A stretch of DNA of 50,696 nt. It comes from SFHK01 sp964554795 (GTDB taxonomy: Bacteria; Bacillota; Clostridia; Christensenellales; Aristaeellaceae). The stretch covers positions 1-50,696 of the forward strand of contig CAZKQB010000018.1 in NCBI GenBank assembly GCA_964554795.1, written 5' to 3'. Within the stretch, counting starts at the first letter, position 1. Every line of letters starts with the position of its first letter. This document shows, piece by piece, positions 8,807 to 16,634 of this stretch. The position numbers and the translations under genes are program-made. Below the pieces are notes generated by a model. It saw nothing but the letters and a program-made list of their open reading frames with translations, did not search any database and had not been told where the DNA came from.

Positions 8807-10763
8807 GGCCGAAAGCGTAAAGGCACGGTATGGCCGCAATGCCATGAAGAAGGCGCCCAATCGCCGCGGACCCGGCGGCCCGCGCGGCGGCTTCCGCACA
8901 CCCGGTCAGAGTATCGACAAGGGCACACTGAGAAAACTGATTGCCATCGTGTTCAAGCCAAATCTCTTTAAATTCATCCTCGTCATACTGTGCATTCTCG
9001 TGTCGGCGCTGGCATCCGTTGAATCCTCGCTGTTCGTGAAGTCGCTGGTGGACGACTACATCACCCCCATGATCGACAGCGGCTCGCGGGATTTCAGCGG
9101 TCTGGCTCTTCTCATCGCGAAGGTCGGCGCGCTGTTCGCCCTCGGTATCGCGGGATCGTATCTGTACAATTACATCATGGCCGACGTAGCGCAGAACACG
9201 CTCAAGCGCATCCGCGACGACATGTTCCGCAGTATGCAGCGTCTGCCCGTGAAGTACTTTGATACCCACGCGCACGGCGACATCATGAGCCACTTCACCA
9301 ACGATACCGACACGCTCCGCCAGATGATTTCGCAGTCCATTCCCTCGCTCATCTCCTCGGTCATCAGCATCGTCGTTGTGTTTGTCGCCATGCTGACCAC
9401 CAGCTTCTGGCTTACGCTGTGCACGTTGCTTTCGCTGGCCATTATGATGGTCGTAACGCGCAGGGTCGGCGGACTGGCCGGACGCTTCTTCCTGTCTCAG
9501 CAGCAGTCGCTGGGCACGCTGAACGGCTTCATCGAAGAGATGATCAACGGCCAGAAGGTCGTGAAGGTCTTCTGCCACGAGGGCGAAACAAAGGAAGAAT
9601 TTGATATTCTGAACGACGACCTGTGCGAAAACGCGACTAACGCCAACCAGTTTTCCAACATTCTCGGCCCGATCAACAATAATCTGGGCAACCTGCAATA
9701 CGCATTCCTCGCCATCGCAGGCGGTCTTCTTGCCATCAGCGGCAAAACGGCGCTTTCACTGGGCGCGATTATCTCGTTTTTGCAGCTTTCCCGACAGTTC
9801 ACCAACCCCGTCAACCAGATTTCGCAGCAGTTCAACTCGATCATCATGGCTATGGCCGGCGCCCAGCGCGTGTTTAAGCTGACCGAGGAAACGCCTGAGG
9901 TTGACGACGGCTATGTAACGCTGGTCAACGCCTGCGAGGAAAACGGTGAAATCGTAGAATGCGCCGAGCGCACCGGCATGTGGGCATGGAAGCACCCCCA
10001 CTCCGACGGCACCACGACCTATACCCGTCTAGCCGGTCATGTGACGATGGATCACGTCGACTTTGCCTACGAGCCCGAAAAGCCGGTTCTGCACGACATC
10101 ACGCTGTATGCCGAGCCCGGCCAGAAGGTAGCCTTCGTCGGCGCAACCGGCGCAGGCAAGACGACGATTACAAACCTTCTGAACCGCTTCTATGACATTG
10201 CAGACGGCAAGGTGCGCTACGATGGCATCAACATCAATAAGATCAAGAAGGCCGATCTTCGTCATTCGCTGGGCATTGTGCTTCAGGATACGAATTTGTT
10301 TACCGGCACCGTAATGGAGAACATTCGCTACGGCAATCTGGATGCGACGGACGAGGAGGTCTACGAGGCCGCACGCCTCGCGAACGCGGACGACTTCATC
10401 CGCCGTCTGCCGGACGGCTACAACACACTGCTCACCTCCAACGGCGCGTCGCTTTCGCAGGGACAGCGCCAGCTGATTGCCATTGCGCGCGCAGCCGTGG
10501 CCGATCCTCCGGTTATGATTATGGACGAGGCAACCTCCTCCATCGACACCCGTACGGAGGCGCTGGTTCAGAAGGGTATGGATTCGCTCATGAAGGGGCG
10601 TACGGTGTTCGTCATCGCGCACCGGCTTTCTACCGTTATGAACAGCGACGTGATCATGGTTCTCGACCACGGCCGCATCATTGAGCGCGGCAATCACGAC
10701 AAGCTGATCTCCGAAAAGGGCACCTATTACCGGCTATACACCGGCGCATTCGAAATGGAATAA
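8796..10763 (+). CDS. Heterodimeric ABC multidrug exporter subunit, catalytic partner
   Basis: About 655 residues. A basic, Gly/Pro-rich N-terminal stretch (about 45 residues) precedes six membrane helices and the ATPase. The ATPase has Walker A GATGAGKTT, Walker B VMIMDEATSSID with the catalytic Glu, and switch His in VIAHRLS, while its signature is LSQGQ rather than LSGGQ. Together with the preceding subunit this gives one working and one degenerate ATP site, as in TM287/288-type exporters. About 55 residues between the membrane domain and the ATPase form an insertion seen in the long subunit of such clostridial pairs. I start at the ATG at 8796, 8 bases after GGAGG, overlapping the previous gene by 11 bases; the ATG at 8799 is equally possible. 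Confidence 0.92.
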   Translation: MMNKAESVKARYGRNAMKKAPNRRGPGGPRGGFRTPGQSIDKGTLRKLIAIVFKPNLFKFILVILCILVSALASVESSLFVKSLVDDYITPMIDSGSRDFSGLALLIAKVGALFALGIAGSYLYNYIMADVAQNTLKRIRDDMFRSMQRLPVKYFDTHAHGDIMSHFTNDTDTLRQMISQSIPSLISSVISIVVVFVAMLTTSFWLTLCTLLSLAIMMVVTRRVGGLAGRFFLSQQQSLGTLNGFIEEMINGQKVVKVFCHEGETKEEFDILNDDLCENATNANQFSNILGPINNNLGNLQYAFLAIAGGLLAISGKTALSLGAIISFLQLSRQFTNPVNQISQQFNSIIMAMAGAQRVFKLTEETPEVDDGYVTLVNACEENGEIVECAERTGMWAWKHPHSDGTTTYTRLAGHVTMDHVDFAYEPEKPVLHDITLYAEPGQKVAFVGATGAGKTTITNLLNRFYDIADGKVRYDGININKIKKADLRHSLGIVLQDTNLFTGTVMENIRYGNLDATDEEVYEAARLANADDFIRRLPDGYNTLLTSNGASLSQGQRQLIAIARAAVADPPVMIMDEATSSIDTRTEALVQKGMDSLMKGRTVFVIAHRLSTVMNSDVIMVLDHGRIIERGNHDKLISEKGTYYRLYTGAFEME

Positions 10764-11077
10764 TCCCCACGGGCACAAAAGCTCCGACATATCGCCTTCT
10801 TTGGAGCGCTACATCCGTAGACCATTCCTGCGGACGGGGTTTGAGCCCAGTTCCATTTTCTCCATCATAAAGGTCGATTTCACGCTTAGATACATCCACA
10901 CATTCCAAGCGGCGTTTTCATGGAAGCTCTGCCTCTATGGAAACGCCGCATTTGGATTTGAAGTCTAGCCCGGCCGGACAAGCGGCACGTGAACAAACGC
11001 CGCGATTGGTCTGCAACTTTTCCATCACGCCGTCCGTCTATGAAACTGAAAAACTATGGAAAGGAAGCTATATCCGC
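10764..11077. other. Intergenic region with two hairpins, no gene
   Basis: No ORF or clear promoter is convincing here. Two stems stand out: TCCGTAG/CTGCGGA at about 10814-10834 and a much stronger 19-bp stem with a 3-base loop at 10909-10949. Neither is followed by a T-run, so they are not ordinary terminators. The promoter of the following secreted protein must lie here but I cannot pick it. Confidence 0.4.
10909..10949. repeat. Long near-perfect hairpin
   Basis: The arms at 10909-10927 and 10931-10949 pair over 19 positions with two G-T pairs and one mismatch around the loop TCT. The outer nine pairs (GCGGCGTTT/AAACGCCGC) are perfect. No T-tract follows on either strand. It could be an mRNA-stabilising structure, a small repeat element or part of an attenuator. 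Confidence 0.7.
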
Positions 11078-12346
11078 ATGAATAAACCGTTTGTCTTTAT
11101 TCTTTGCCTGATCCTGCTACTGACTGCGGTTCCTGCGCTGGCACAAAGCCCCGGGAATCTCAACAACGGTGCCTTCGTGGAAGCAGACGGAGACGATCTG
11201 TTCATCGCCCTGCAAAGCGGTATTGTTCGCCTTCAGGCCGACGGCATAAGCGCGCAGATTTCGACTGACCGCGCCTCCATGCTGCAGCTGGTTGGCGGCC
11301 GCCTGTATTACCTTGCCGAAAACTGGGGTACCGACGAATACGGAGACCTGCGCAAGCTCGGCGAAACGCCCGTCAGCTGTCTGCCCGACGGGAGCGACCG
11401 GCGCGTGCTCGGCGAAGAGCGAAAGCTCGGCGAGGTATATGATTTCGGCGACGACGACAGCACGCGCAACATCGATATGCTGATCGGATACCGCTGCTTC
11501 ACCGTCGCGCAGGACGCCATCTACTTCCTTGGCAACACCAATGAAGGCGGCACCTACACCTGCTATGGTACATATGAAGACGAGGACGGACAGGAGGAGA
11601 TAAGTGCGGTGGCTGGAAACTATCAGAACGGCATTGCGCTGTTCTGTATGGACATAAACGGCCAGAATCTTCGCGCACTTACCGGCGTTCTGGGAAACGA
11701 CTGCGCGCAGCTCGCGCTGGACGGTAATCGTCTTTATCTGGCGACCGGCTATCAGGACACCGTGTTCGCCTACGATTATGTGAACTACACCATTATGGAC
11801 GTCGATGGCCATGTGCTCTCCGTCTTTGAAAGAAACGAGCTGGGACGCGAAAATCTCTACAGCGACGTCGGCAAATTCTACCACATTTCCAATGCGGTCC
11901 TTCCCTTCGGCGACAGCATGCTGGTATCTCTTGCCGACAGCGAAGGCGACTTTATCGCCACCCGCCTTACGCGTGTGGATGCGAACGGCACGGAAACACA
12001 GCTGGCGCTGGAGCAGTACTACACGCCATCCATCCTGTTGGATACCACGCTGTATTACGTGGGCAGCAGCAGTGAAAACAATTTCTACGACGACAGCCCT
12101 GAATACCTTGCGTCTCTGGGCATTTACCGCAAGGATCTGAATGAAGCCGGGCTGGGCGTTCGCCTCGTGGCGCTGCCCAACACCTCCTTCCTGTATGACT
12201 TCTCCATGTGCGTGTTGGGCGACTATGTGTACTATCGCGGCGCAACCGGCGACATCTACCGCACACCCGTAGTCGGCGGCGAAAGCTTTGTATACACAGA
12301 GAACGGCTTCGTGAACGCCGCTTCGGTCGAAAAGACCATCGGCTGA
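11078..12346 (+). CDS. Secreted beta-propeller-like protein (DUF5050-like)
   Basis: A 422-residue exported protein of unknown function. Residues 1-22 form a classic signal peptide (hydrophobic core, PALA before the cut). The mature part contains repeated blocks of the type GGRLYYLAEN, DAIYFLGNTNEGG, GNRLYLATGYQ, DTTLYYVGSSS and GDYVYYRGATGDIYRT. This resembles the YY-rich repeats of DUF5050 and other propeller-like clostridial proteins, so I expect a beta-propeller outside the membrane. No sortase signal or C-terminal anchor is seen. I start at the ATG at 11078, preceded by GGAAAGGAAG; an in-frame ATG at 10937 lies inside the large hairpin and would hide the signal peptide. It is a single-gene unit ending at a shared terminator with the convergent feo operon. 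Confidence 0.75.
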   Translation: MNKPFVFILCLILLLTAVPALAQSPGNLNNGAFVEADGDDLFIALQSGIVRLQADGISAQISTDRASMLQLVGGRLYYLAENWGTDEYGDLRKLGETPVSCLPDGSDRRVLGEERKLGEVYDFGDDDSTRNIDMLIGYRCFTVAQDAIYFLGNTNEGGTYTCYGTYEDEDGQEEISAVAGNYQNGIALFCMDINGQNLRALTGVLGNDCAQLALDGNRLYLATGYQDTVFAYDYVNYTIMDVDGHVLSVFERNELGRENLYSDVGKFYHISNAVLPFGDSMLVSLADSEGDFIATRLTRVDANGTETQLALEQYYTPSILLDTTLYYVGSSSENNFYDDSPEYLASLGIYRKDLNEAGLGVRLVALPNTSFLYDFSMCVLGDYVYYRGATGDIYRTPVVGGESFVYTENGFVNAASVEKTIG

Positions 12347-12352
12347 CCGTTT

Positions 12353-12408
12353 AAAAATGACAGGAACTTCCCTTGGCTGAAAGCCATCCGGAAATTCCTG
12401 CCATTTTT
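12353..12408. terminator. Bidirectional terminator between the propeller gene and feo operon
   Basis: Arms at 12353-12371 and 12390-12408 pair over 19 positions with two mismatches. The stem is A-rich on one side and ends in T-runs on both strands, so it can stop both convergent transcripts. It overlaps the last codon of the Cys-rich feo gene. Confidence 0.8.
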
Positions 12409-12568
12409 ATTTTTCTCTTTTCTTCCGACACTCAGACGCGCAACGCGCACAGTCGCCCGAGCAGCCTCCGCAGCAGCCCCCATGTCCAGCTTTTCCTCTC
12501 CACGTGCGAAACGCAAGGAACGCCAGAAGAGCCACAATGGCAAGCAGGATATAATCGCGCAGACGCAT
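12407..12568 (-). CDS. FeoB-associated Cys-rich membrane protein
   Basis: A 53-residue protein with one N-terminal membrane helix (about residues 5-20) and a cytoplasmic tail rich in cysteine (GGCCGGCSGDC, then ARCASEC) ending in basic residues. This is the form of the small Cys-rich proteins encoded after feoB in many Firmicutes, thought to help FeoB in Fe(II) transport; the exact role is not settled. I start at the ATG at 12568, which overlaps the feoB stop (TGATG), so it is translationally coupled. A longer in-frame reading from 12625 would lie within feoB and is unlikely. Confidence 0.82.
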   Translation of the reverse strand: MRLRDYILLAIVALLAFLAFRTWRGKAGHGGCCGGCSGDCARCASECRKKREK

Positions 12569-14556
12569 CAGAAAAGCCTCGCAATCGCATACACGACGAA
12601 CGCTGCAACCCATGCCACAGAGCACTGCATCAATACGACACCCGCCGTCTTCACCGTGGAATTCAACTCCCGGCGAATCGTAGCCACCGCGGCGATGCAG
12701 GGCGTGTAAAGCAGCGTAAACACAAGAAAGCTCACGGCCGTCTGCGCAGTAAACAGCGACGAAATCGAAGCGCTGCCCAGCAGCACCTCCAGCGTGCTCA
12801 CAACGGACTCCTTGGCGACAAAGCCGGAAATCAGCGATGTAGCGCAGCGCCAGTCGGCAAAGCCCAACGGAACAAAGATCGGCTCGATCCAGCGCCCAAC
12901 CAGCGCAAGTAAGCTTTCCGCGCTGTCGGAAACGACGTTCAAGCGTGTATCAAAGCTCTGCAGGAACCAAATAATGATCGTAGCCAGAAAAATGACCGTA
13001 AACGCGCGCTGCAAAAAGTCTCTTGCCTTTTCCCACAGAAGCAACACCACGCTCCTAAAGCCGGGCAAACGGTAGTTGGGAAGCTCCATCACAAACGGCA
13101 CAGGCTTTCCGCGGAACACTGTTTTATTCATGAACAGCGCGGCCAGTATGCCCACCAGAATTCCCAGAACATACAGAGAAATCATCACCAGCGCCCGGTA
13201 CTTCGGGAAAAACGCCGCAGTAAAAAATGCATAGATTGAGATTTTCGCCGAGCAGCTCATATATGGCGTGAGCAGAATCGTCATTTTGCGGTCCCGGTCA
13301 GAGGACACCGTGCGCGTCGCCATGATCGCAGGAACCGAGCAACCAAAGCCGATCAGCATGGGCACGATACTGCGCCCGGACAAACCAATCTTTCGCAGCG
13401 GCTTGTCCATCACAAAGGCCACGCGCGCCATATAGCCCGTATCCTCTAAAATGGACAGGAAGAAAAACAGCGTCACGATAATCGGCAGAAAGACCAGCAC
13501 GCTGCCTACGCCCGCGAAGATACCGTCTATGATCAGACTCTGAACGACGGGATTGATGCCGTAGGCCGTAAGTCCCGAATCCACAAGCCTCGTCAGCGCA
13601 TCGATTCCCACCTCCAGCAGATCGGAAAGACGCTGTCCAATCACATCAAACGTCAGATAGAATGTAAGCAGCATCACCAGCAGGAACGCTGGAATAGCCG
13701 TATATCGCCCGGTCAGAATCCGGTCAATCTTCACCGAACGGCTGTGTTCGCGGCTTTCGCGGCACTTAACCACCGCGCATTCAACCACGCCCTCGATAAA
13801 GCGATAGCGCATATCCGCCAGCGCTGCATTGCGGTCAAGCTCCGTCTCCGTTTCCATCTGAACGATGCAATGCTCCAAAAGCTCCTGCTCGTTCTGATCT
13901 AACCCAAGCTCCGCCGTCAGGTTGTCTCCACCCTCAATGAGCTTCGTCGCGCAAAAGCGCGCCGGTATGCCAATCCGCTCAGCATGGTCGGAAATCAGAT
14001 GCACTGCGGCGTGAATACAACGATGCACCGCCGATTCCTCTCCGCAGAAGTCAGTCACCTTCGGAAGCACCCTTCCTCGTGCCGTTGAGAGTGCCTGACG
14101 AATCAGCTCAGAAACGCCCTCACTTTTCGATGCCACAATCGGAACGACCGGTATGCCCAGCGCCCGACTCATCCTCTGAACGTCGATGGAGCCGCCGTTG
14201 GCTCGCACCTCATCCATCATATTCAGCGCCAGAACCATCGGAACACGCAGCTCCAGAAGCTGCAGCGTCAGGTACAGGTTGCGCTCAATATTCGTGGCAT
14301 CCACAATATTGATGATGCCATCCGGCTTCTGATTGATGATAAAATCACGGGATACGATTTCCTCCTGCGTATAGGGTCTAAGCGAGTAAATGCCCGGCAA
14401 ATCGACGACCGAGCAGCCCTTTTCCCCGCGTATCTCCCCCATCTTCTGGTCAACCGTCACGCCCGGGAAATTTCCAACATGTTGGTTGGAGCCGGTAAGC
14501 GCGTTAAACAGCGTTGTTTTTCCGCAGTTCTGGTTGCCGACAAGCGCAAAAATCAT
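12568..14556 (-). CDS. feoB: Ferrous iron transport protein B
   Basis: A 662-residue Fe(II) transporter of the cytoplasmic membrane. The N-terminal G domain has G1 GNQNCGKTT (7-15), the FPGVTVDQK switch region, G3 DLPG and G4-like NMMDE. A helical spacer follows, then two Gate-type membrane blocks with about eight helices; the conserved GCSVPAIMATRT and YMSCSAKISIYAF stretches are both present. The length is at the short end of the usual 650-770. The ATG lies 2 bases after the feoA stop. The gene is followed by the overlapping Cys-rich partner. Regulation by iron is inferred from the palindrome upstream of feoA. Confidence 0.97.
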   Translation of the reverse strand: MIFALVGNQNCGKTTLFNALTGSNQHVGNFPGVTVDQKMGEIRGEKGCSVVDLPGIYSLRPYTQEEIVSRDFIINQKPDGIINIVDATNIERNLYLTLQLLELRVPMVLALNMMDEVRANGGSIDVQRMSRALGIPVVPIVASKSEGVSELIRQALSTARGRVLPKVTDFCGEESAVHRCIHAAVHLISDHAERIGIPARFCATKLIEGGDNLTAELGLDQNEQELLEHCIVQMETETELDRNAALADMRYRFIEGVVECAVVKCRESREHSRSVKIDRILTGRYTAIPAFLLVMLLTFYLTFDVIGQRLSDLLEVGIDALTRLVDSGLTAYGINPVVQSLIIDGIFAGVGSVLVFLPIIVTLFFFLSILEDTGYMARVAFVMDKPLRKIGLSGRSIVPMLIGFGCSVPAIMATRTVSSDRDRKMTILLTPYMSCSAKISIYAFFTAAFFPKYRALVMISLYVLGILVGILAALFMNKTVFRGKPVPFVMELPNYRLPGFRSVVLLLWEKARDFLQRAFTVIFLATIIIWFLQSFDTRLNVVSDSAESLLALVGRWIEPIFVPLGFADWRCATSLISGFVAKESVVSTLEVLLGSASISSLFTAQTAVSFLVFTLLYTPCIAAVATIRRELNSTVKTAGVVLMQCSVAWVAAFVVYAIARLF

Positions 14557-14558
14557 TT

Positions 14559-14783
14559 TCAGTCGACCTCCACTTCGATCTTCTGCGCTTCCTCAATGCG
14601 CAGCGTAAGCTCGTAGCCGCGAACGCGAATCTCAATCGGGTCACCCATTGGCGCCACCTTCTGAAGCGTCACTCGCGTGCGTGGAATCAACCCCATGTCC
14701 AACAGCCGGCATCTCAGCGCACCATCTCCGCGCACCGCCGTAATCGTTCCGGACGCGCCCGTCTTTAGTTCATTGAGCGTCAT
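14559..14783 (-). CDS. feoA: Ferrous iron transport protein A
   Basis: A 74-residue cytosolic protein with an SH3-like fold of the FeoA family. The typical line CRLLDMGLIPRTRVTLQKVAPMGDPIEIRVRGYELTLR is visible in pieces: LLDMGLIPR (27-35), PMGDP (45-49) and RGYELTLR (55-62). FeoA is needed with FeoB for Fe(II) uptake, probably by touching the G domain. It is first in the operon, 2 bases ahead of feoB. An SD-like GGAGAG precedes the ATG. A palindrome of 13+2+13 bases lies within 15 bases of the start and just after the -10 box. Confidence 0.95.
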   Translation of the reverse strand: MTLNELKTGASGTITAVRGDGALRCRLLDMGLIPRTRVTLQKVAPMGDPIEIRVRGYELTLRIEEAQKIEVEVD

Positions 14784-14796
14784 GGTTTTTCTCTCC

Positions 14797-14824
14797 TTAA
14801 TAGTTAGCCTTGGCTAACCATTAA
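14797..14824 (-). promoter_or_regulatory. Palindromic operator of the feo operon (iron-repressor-like box)
   Basis: The arms at 14797-14809 and 14812-14824 pair in 12 of 13 positions around a TT centre, with GTTAGCC/GGCTAAC as core. It lies just downstream of the -10 box. The TTAG...CTAA core recalls DtxR/IdeR-type sites, so an iron-dependent repressor is the likely ligand; this is inference. Confidence 0.7.
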
Positions 14825-14826
14825 GT

Positions 14827-14855
14827 AAAATACCACGAACAGTCCCTCTTGTCAA
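14827..14855 (-). promoter_or_regulatory. Promoter of the feo operon
   Basis: Minus-strand TTGACA (14850-14855) and TATTTT (14827-14832) are 17 bases apart. The start would fall inside the palindrome at 14797-14824, fitting repression by blocking. Confidence 0.65.
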
Positions 14856-14915
14856 TATAAAACCGATACTTTTACGGATTATCCTTTCCTTCACAGTACC
14901 CATTCCCGATACGAC

Positions 14916-14950
14916 AAAAAAAGAGCCCGAAACATCCGTTTCAAGCTCTT
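14916..14950 (-). terminator. Terminator of the tRNA-Lys gene
   Basis: Thirteen pairs (14921-14933 with 14938-14950, two G-T) and a 4-base loop are followed on the minus strand by seven T. It starts 4 bases after the tRNA 3' end. Confidence 0.88.
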
Positions 14951-14953
14951 CCG

Positions 14954-15026
14954 TACACCTTCAGGGGCTCGAACCCTGGACACCCTGATTAAGAGTCAGG
15001 TGCTCTACCAACTGAGCTAAAGGTGC
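14954..15026 (-). tRNA. tRNA-Lys (anticodon CTT)
   Basis: Read on the minus strand, 73 bases fold as a full cloverleaf: acceptor GCACCTT/AAGGTGT (first pair G-T), D arm GCTCAGTTGGTAGAGC, anticodon stem CCTGA/TCAGG with loop CTCTTAA (anticodon CTT, codon AAG), and T arm CAGGG-TTCGAAC-CCCTG. The discriminator base is A and CCA is not encoded. It has its own promoter and terminator. Confidence 0.97.
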
Positions 15027-15069
15027 TTGCTTCGTCCACTCGGTTTCCGTTCTCTTGACGACGTGAAAT

Positions 15070-15098
15070 AGTATACACCAGAGCGGACGGAATGTCAA
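15070..15098 (-). promoter_or_regulatory. Promoter of the tRNA-Lys gene
   Basis: Minus-strand TTGACA (15093-15098) and TATACT (15070-15075) are exactly 17 bases apart. The start near 15063 leaves a leader of about 37 bases before the tRNA. Confidence 0.85.
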
Positions 15099-15151
15099 CA
15101 CATTTATTTGTTAAATAGTTGAAAAAGTCGAAAACGCATTGAATCCCGACA

Positions 15152-16186
15152 TCAGGATGCAGTACGGCGTCCTCCGCTGCTCTCCCTTAAAATCAGCTGA
15201 CAGGGCACGTGCTCCTCCGTCTGCAGTGATTCATCCAGCAGCATCTGCACCGCACGGCGGCCGATATAAGTCTGATGCGTATCGATAGAGGTAAGTGACG
15301 GGTGCATATACGCGCCAAAGAACAGGTTGTCGCATCCGACGATAGCCATATCCTTCGGCACGCACAAACCGTTTGCCTCTGCCGCACAGATGGCTCCCAG
15401 CGCTGTAAGATCGTTGGCAGCTACGACAGCTGTCGGCCACTGAGACGGAATCAGCCTTTCCAGCAGCGCGTTCAAAGCCGCTTGTCCGCCCTCCGGCGTA
15501 CAGTCTCCGTACATGCGGTAATCGCTCACAAACGGCAGTCTTGCCCGCTTCAGTGCCTCGCGGTAGCCGGCGTCACGCGCGCCCTCTGTCTGCAGACCGC
15601 ACGTTCCACCCAGCAGTGCAATCCGCTCGTGGCCCAGCGACGCCAGATGCTCCACCATCAGGCTTACGCATTCCTTCAGATCAATTGTTACAGACGGATA
15701 TTCCTTTGTGGGCAGGTTGTGCCCTATCAGCACCACCGGCATATACTGCCTTATCGCTCGCAGGGCATTCAGTTCATTGGAAGCATTTTCGCCGCTCGTG
15801 TAATCCGTATAGATTGCCACGCCGTCCAACCGCCGCTCCACCAGCATACCGGCAGGATCCCAATTGGCGTCCTTCATTTTCTCCCACGAAAACACCAGCA
15901 GCGTATACCCGGCTTTGAGCGCCTCGTCATACGCGCCCTTATAGAAGAGTGAATAATGCGGATTGTCCAGCCGCGGCAGCGCAATGCCCAGTGTCTTCGA
16001 ATGGCGCTGCGTGAGCCCGCGCGCAATTGCGCTGGGCTGATAGTTCAGGCGAAGAATCACATCCTGCACGCGCTTCCTCGTTTTCTCTGTTACCGTGCTT
16101 TCGCCCCGCAATACGCGCGATACCGTTGCAATCGACACGCCTGCCTCGGCGGCAATATCATAAATCGTATTTCTTTTACCGTTCAT
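15152..16186 (-). CDS. LacI family transcriptional regulator
   Basis: A 344-residue repressor/activator of the LacI/GalR family. The N-terminal helix-turn-helix reads TIYDIAAEAGVSIATVSRVL (7-26) and is followed by the hinge region (LNYQPSAIARGL). The rest is the periplasmic-binding-protein-like sensor domain, with the usual VVAANDLTALG and MAIVGCDN stretches. The real start is the ATG at 16186, 7 bases after GAGG. The frame stays open 73 codons further upstream but without an SD. A TATAAT lies at 16235-16240. The signal sugar is unknown and no sugar genes are next to it, so it may act elsewhere. A LacI-like palindrome sits at 50641-50656, but a link is speculation. Confidence 0.93.
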   Translation of the reverse strand: MNGKRNTIYDIAAEAGVSIATVSRVLRGESTVTEKTRKRVQDVILRLNYQPSAIARGLTQRHSKTLGIALPRLDNPHYSLFYKGAYDEALKAGYTLLVFSWEKMKDANWDPAGMLVERRLDGVAIYTDYTSGENASNELNALRAIRQYMPVVLIGHNLPTKEYPSVTIDLKECVSLMVEHLASLGHERIALLGGTCGLQTEGARDAGYREALKRARLPFVSDYRMYGDCTPEGGQAALNALLERLIPSQWPTAVVAANDLTALGAICAAEANGLCVPKDMAIVGCDNLFFGAYMHPSLTSIDTHQTYIGRRAVQMLLDESLQTEEHVPCQLILRESSGGRRTAS

Positions 16187-16355
16187 TCTGATTCCTCTTC
16201 CATTTTTCCTCTGAAAAATTGCCAGCTTTTTATCATTATAAGCTTCGAAATGCGTAAAAGCCACCGTCGGAGCGGCGTATAACTGTAAATTTTTTTGAAC
16301 CCACGAGAGCACAGAATCTTCATATCCGCGAAATAGAAACACTAAAGATATGTGC

Positions 16356-16384
16356 TTGACGAAAGTCCGTCCAATGCGTATGCT
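16356..16384 (+). promoter_or_regulatory. Promoter of the mgtE operon leader
   Basis: TTGACG (16356-16361) and TATGCT (16379-16384) are 17 bases apart. A start near 16391 gives an unusually long 5' leader of about 245 bases before the first mgtE. Confidence 0.6.
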
Positions 16385-16390
16385 TAATGT

Positions 16391-16634
16391 GGTTTTGTTT
16401 TTCAACGCGTATCTATTCTGAACGGGAGGTGACAGGTCATGGAAGACGGCGGAAGATGTGTGTCCGGTGACGGCGTGCCCCGATCGTGTGCAGCCGCGGT
16501 TTTCCGCAGCCTGTACTGATTTTCCCGGTACGCCTTCATGAAGTATGCATTGACACCGTCACGGCGACACTTTGCCTTGCGCATTTGTGTCGGTTTTTGT
16601 GTTATGCTTATTGAATGAAAGGCGGTGAAATCCA
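16391..16634 (+). promoter_or_regulatory. Long mgtE leader, candidate cis-regulatory RNA
   Basis: The leader holds a 26-codon ORF and possible base pairing between 16460-16473 and 16556-16570 (GTGTCCGGTGACGG against CCGTCACGGCGACAC, with small bulges). A small GCGG-TTTT-CCGC hairpin lies at 16496-16507. I do not see the conserved parts of the known M-box Mg riboswitch. Mg control through the leader is a guess based on the gene it precedes. Confidence 0.4.
16439..16519 (+). CDS. Small leader ORF upstream of mgtE
   Basis: Twenty-six codons, ATG to TGA, beginning MEDGGRCVSG and ending AAVFRSLY. The SD GGGAGGTGA at 16424-16432 is fully complementary to the usual 16S tail and ideally spaced (6 bases), better than that of any large gene here. 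The peptide has two Cys, two Pro-free ends and no membrane helix, and resembles nothing I know. Its position within the mgtE leader, covering one arm of a possible long-range stem, suggests a leader peptide whose translation affects mgtE, but it could also be a fortuitous or unrelated small protein. Confidence 0.45.
   Translation: MEDGGRCVSGDGVPRSCAAAVFRSLY

Noticed and set aside
15300..16186. LacI operator upstream of its own gene
   Set aside because: I searched the region up to 16430 for a palindrome with central CG like that at 50641 and saw none of convincing length.
16187..16405. N-terminal extension of the LacI regulator by 73 codons
   Set aside because: The helix-turn-helix is normally at the extreme N-terminus and the ATG at 16186 has a good SD.
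16391..16634. M-box (Mg2+) riboswitch upstream of mgtE
   Set aside because: I looked for the conserved M-box core and did not find it, so the leader is reported only as an unassigned candidate.
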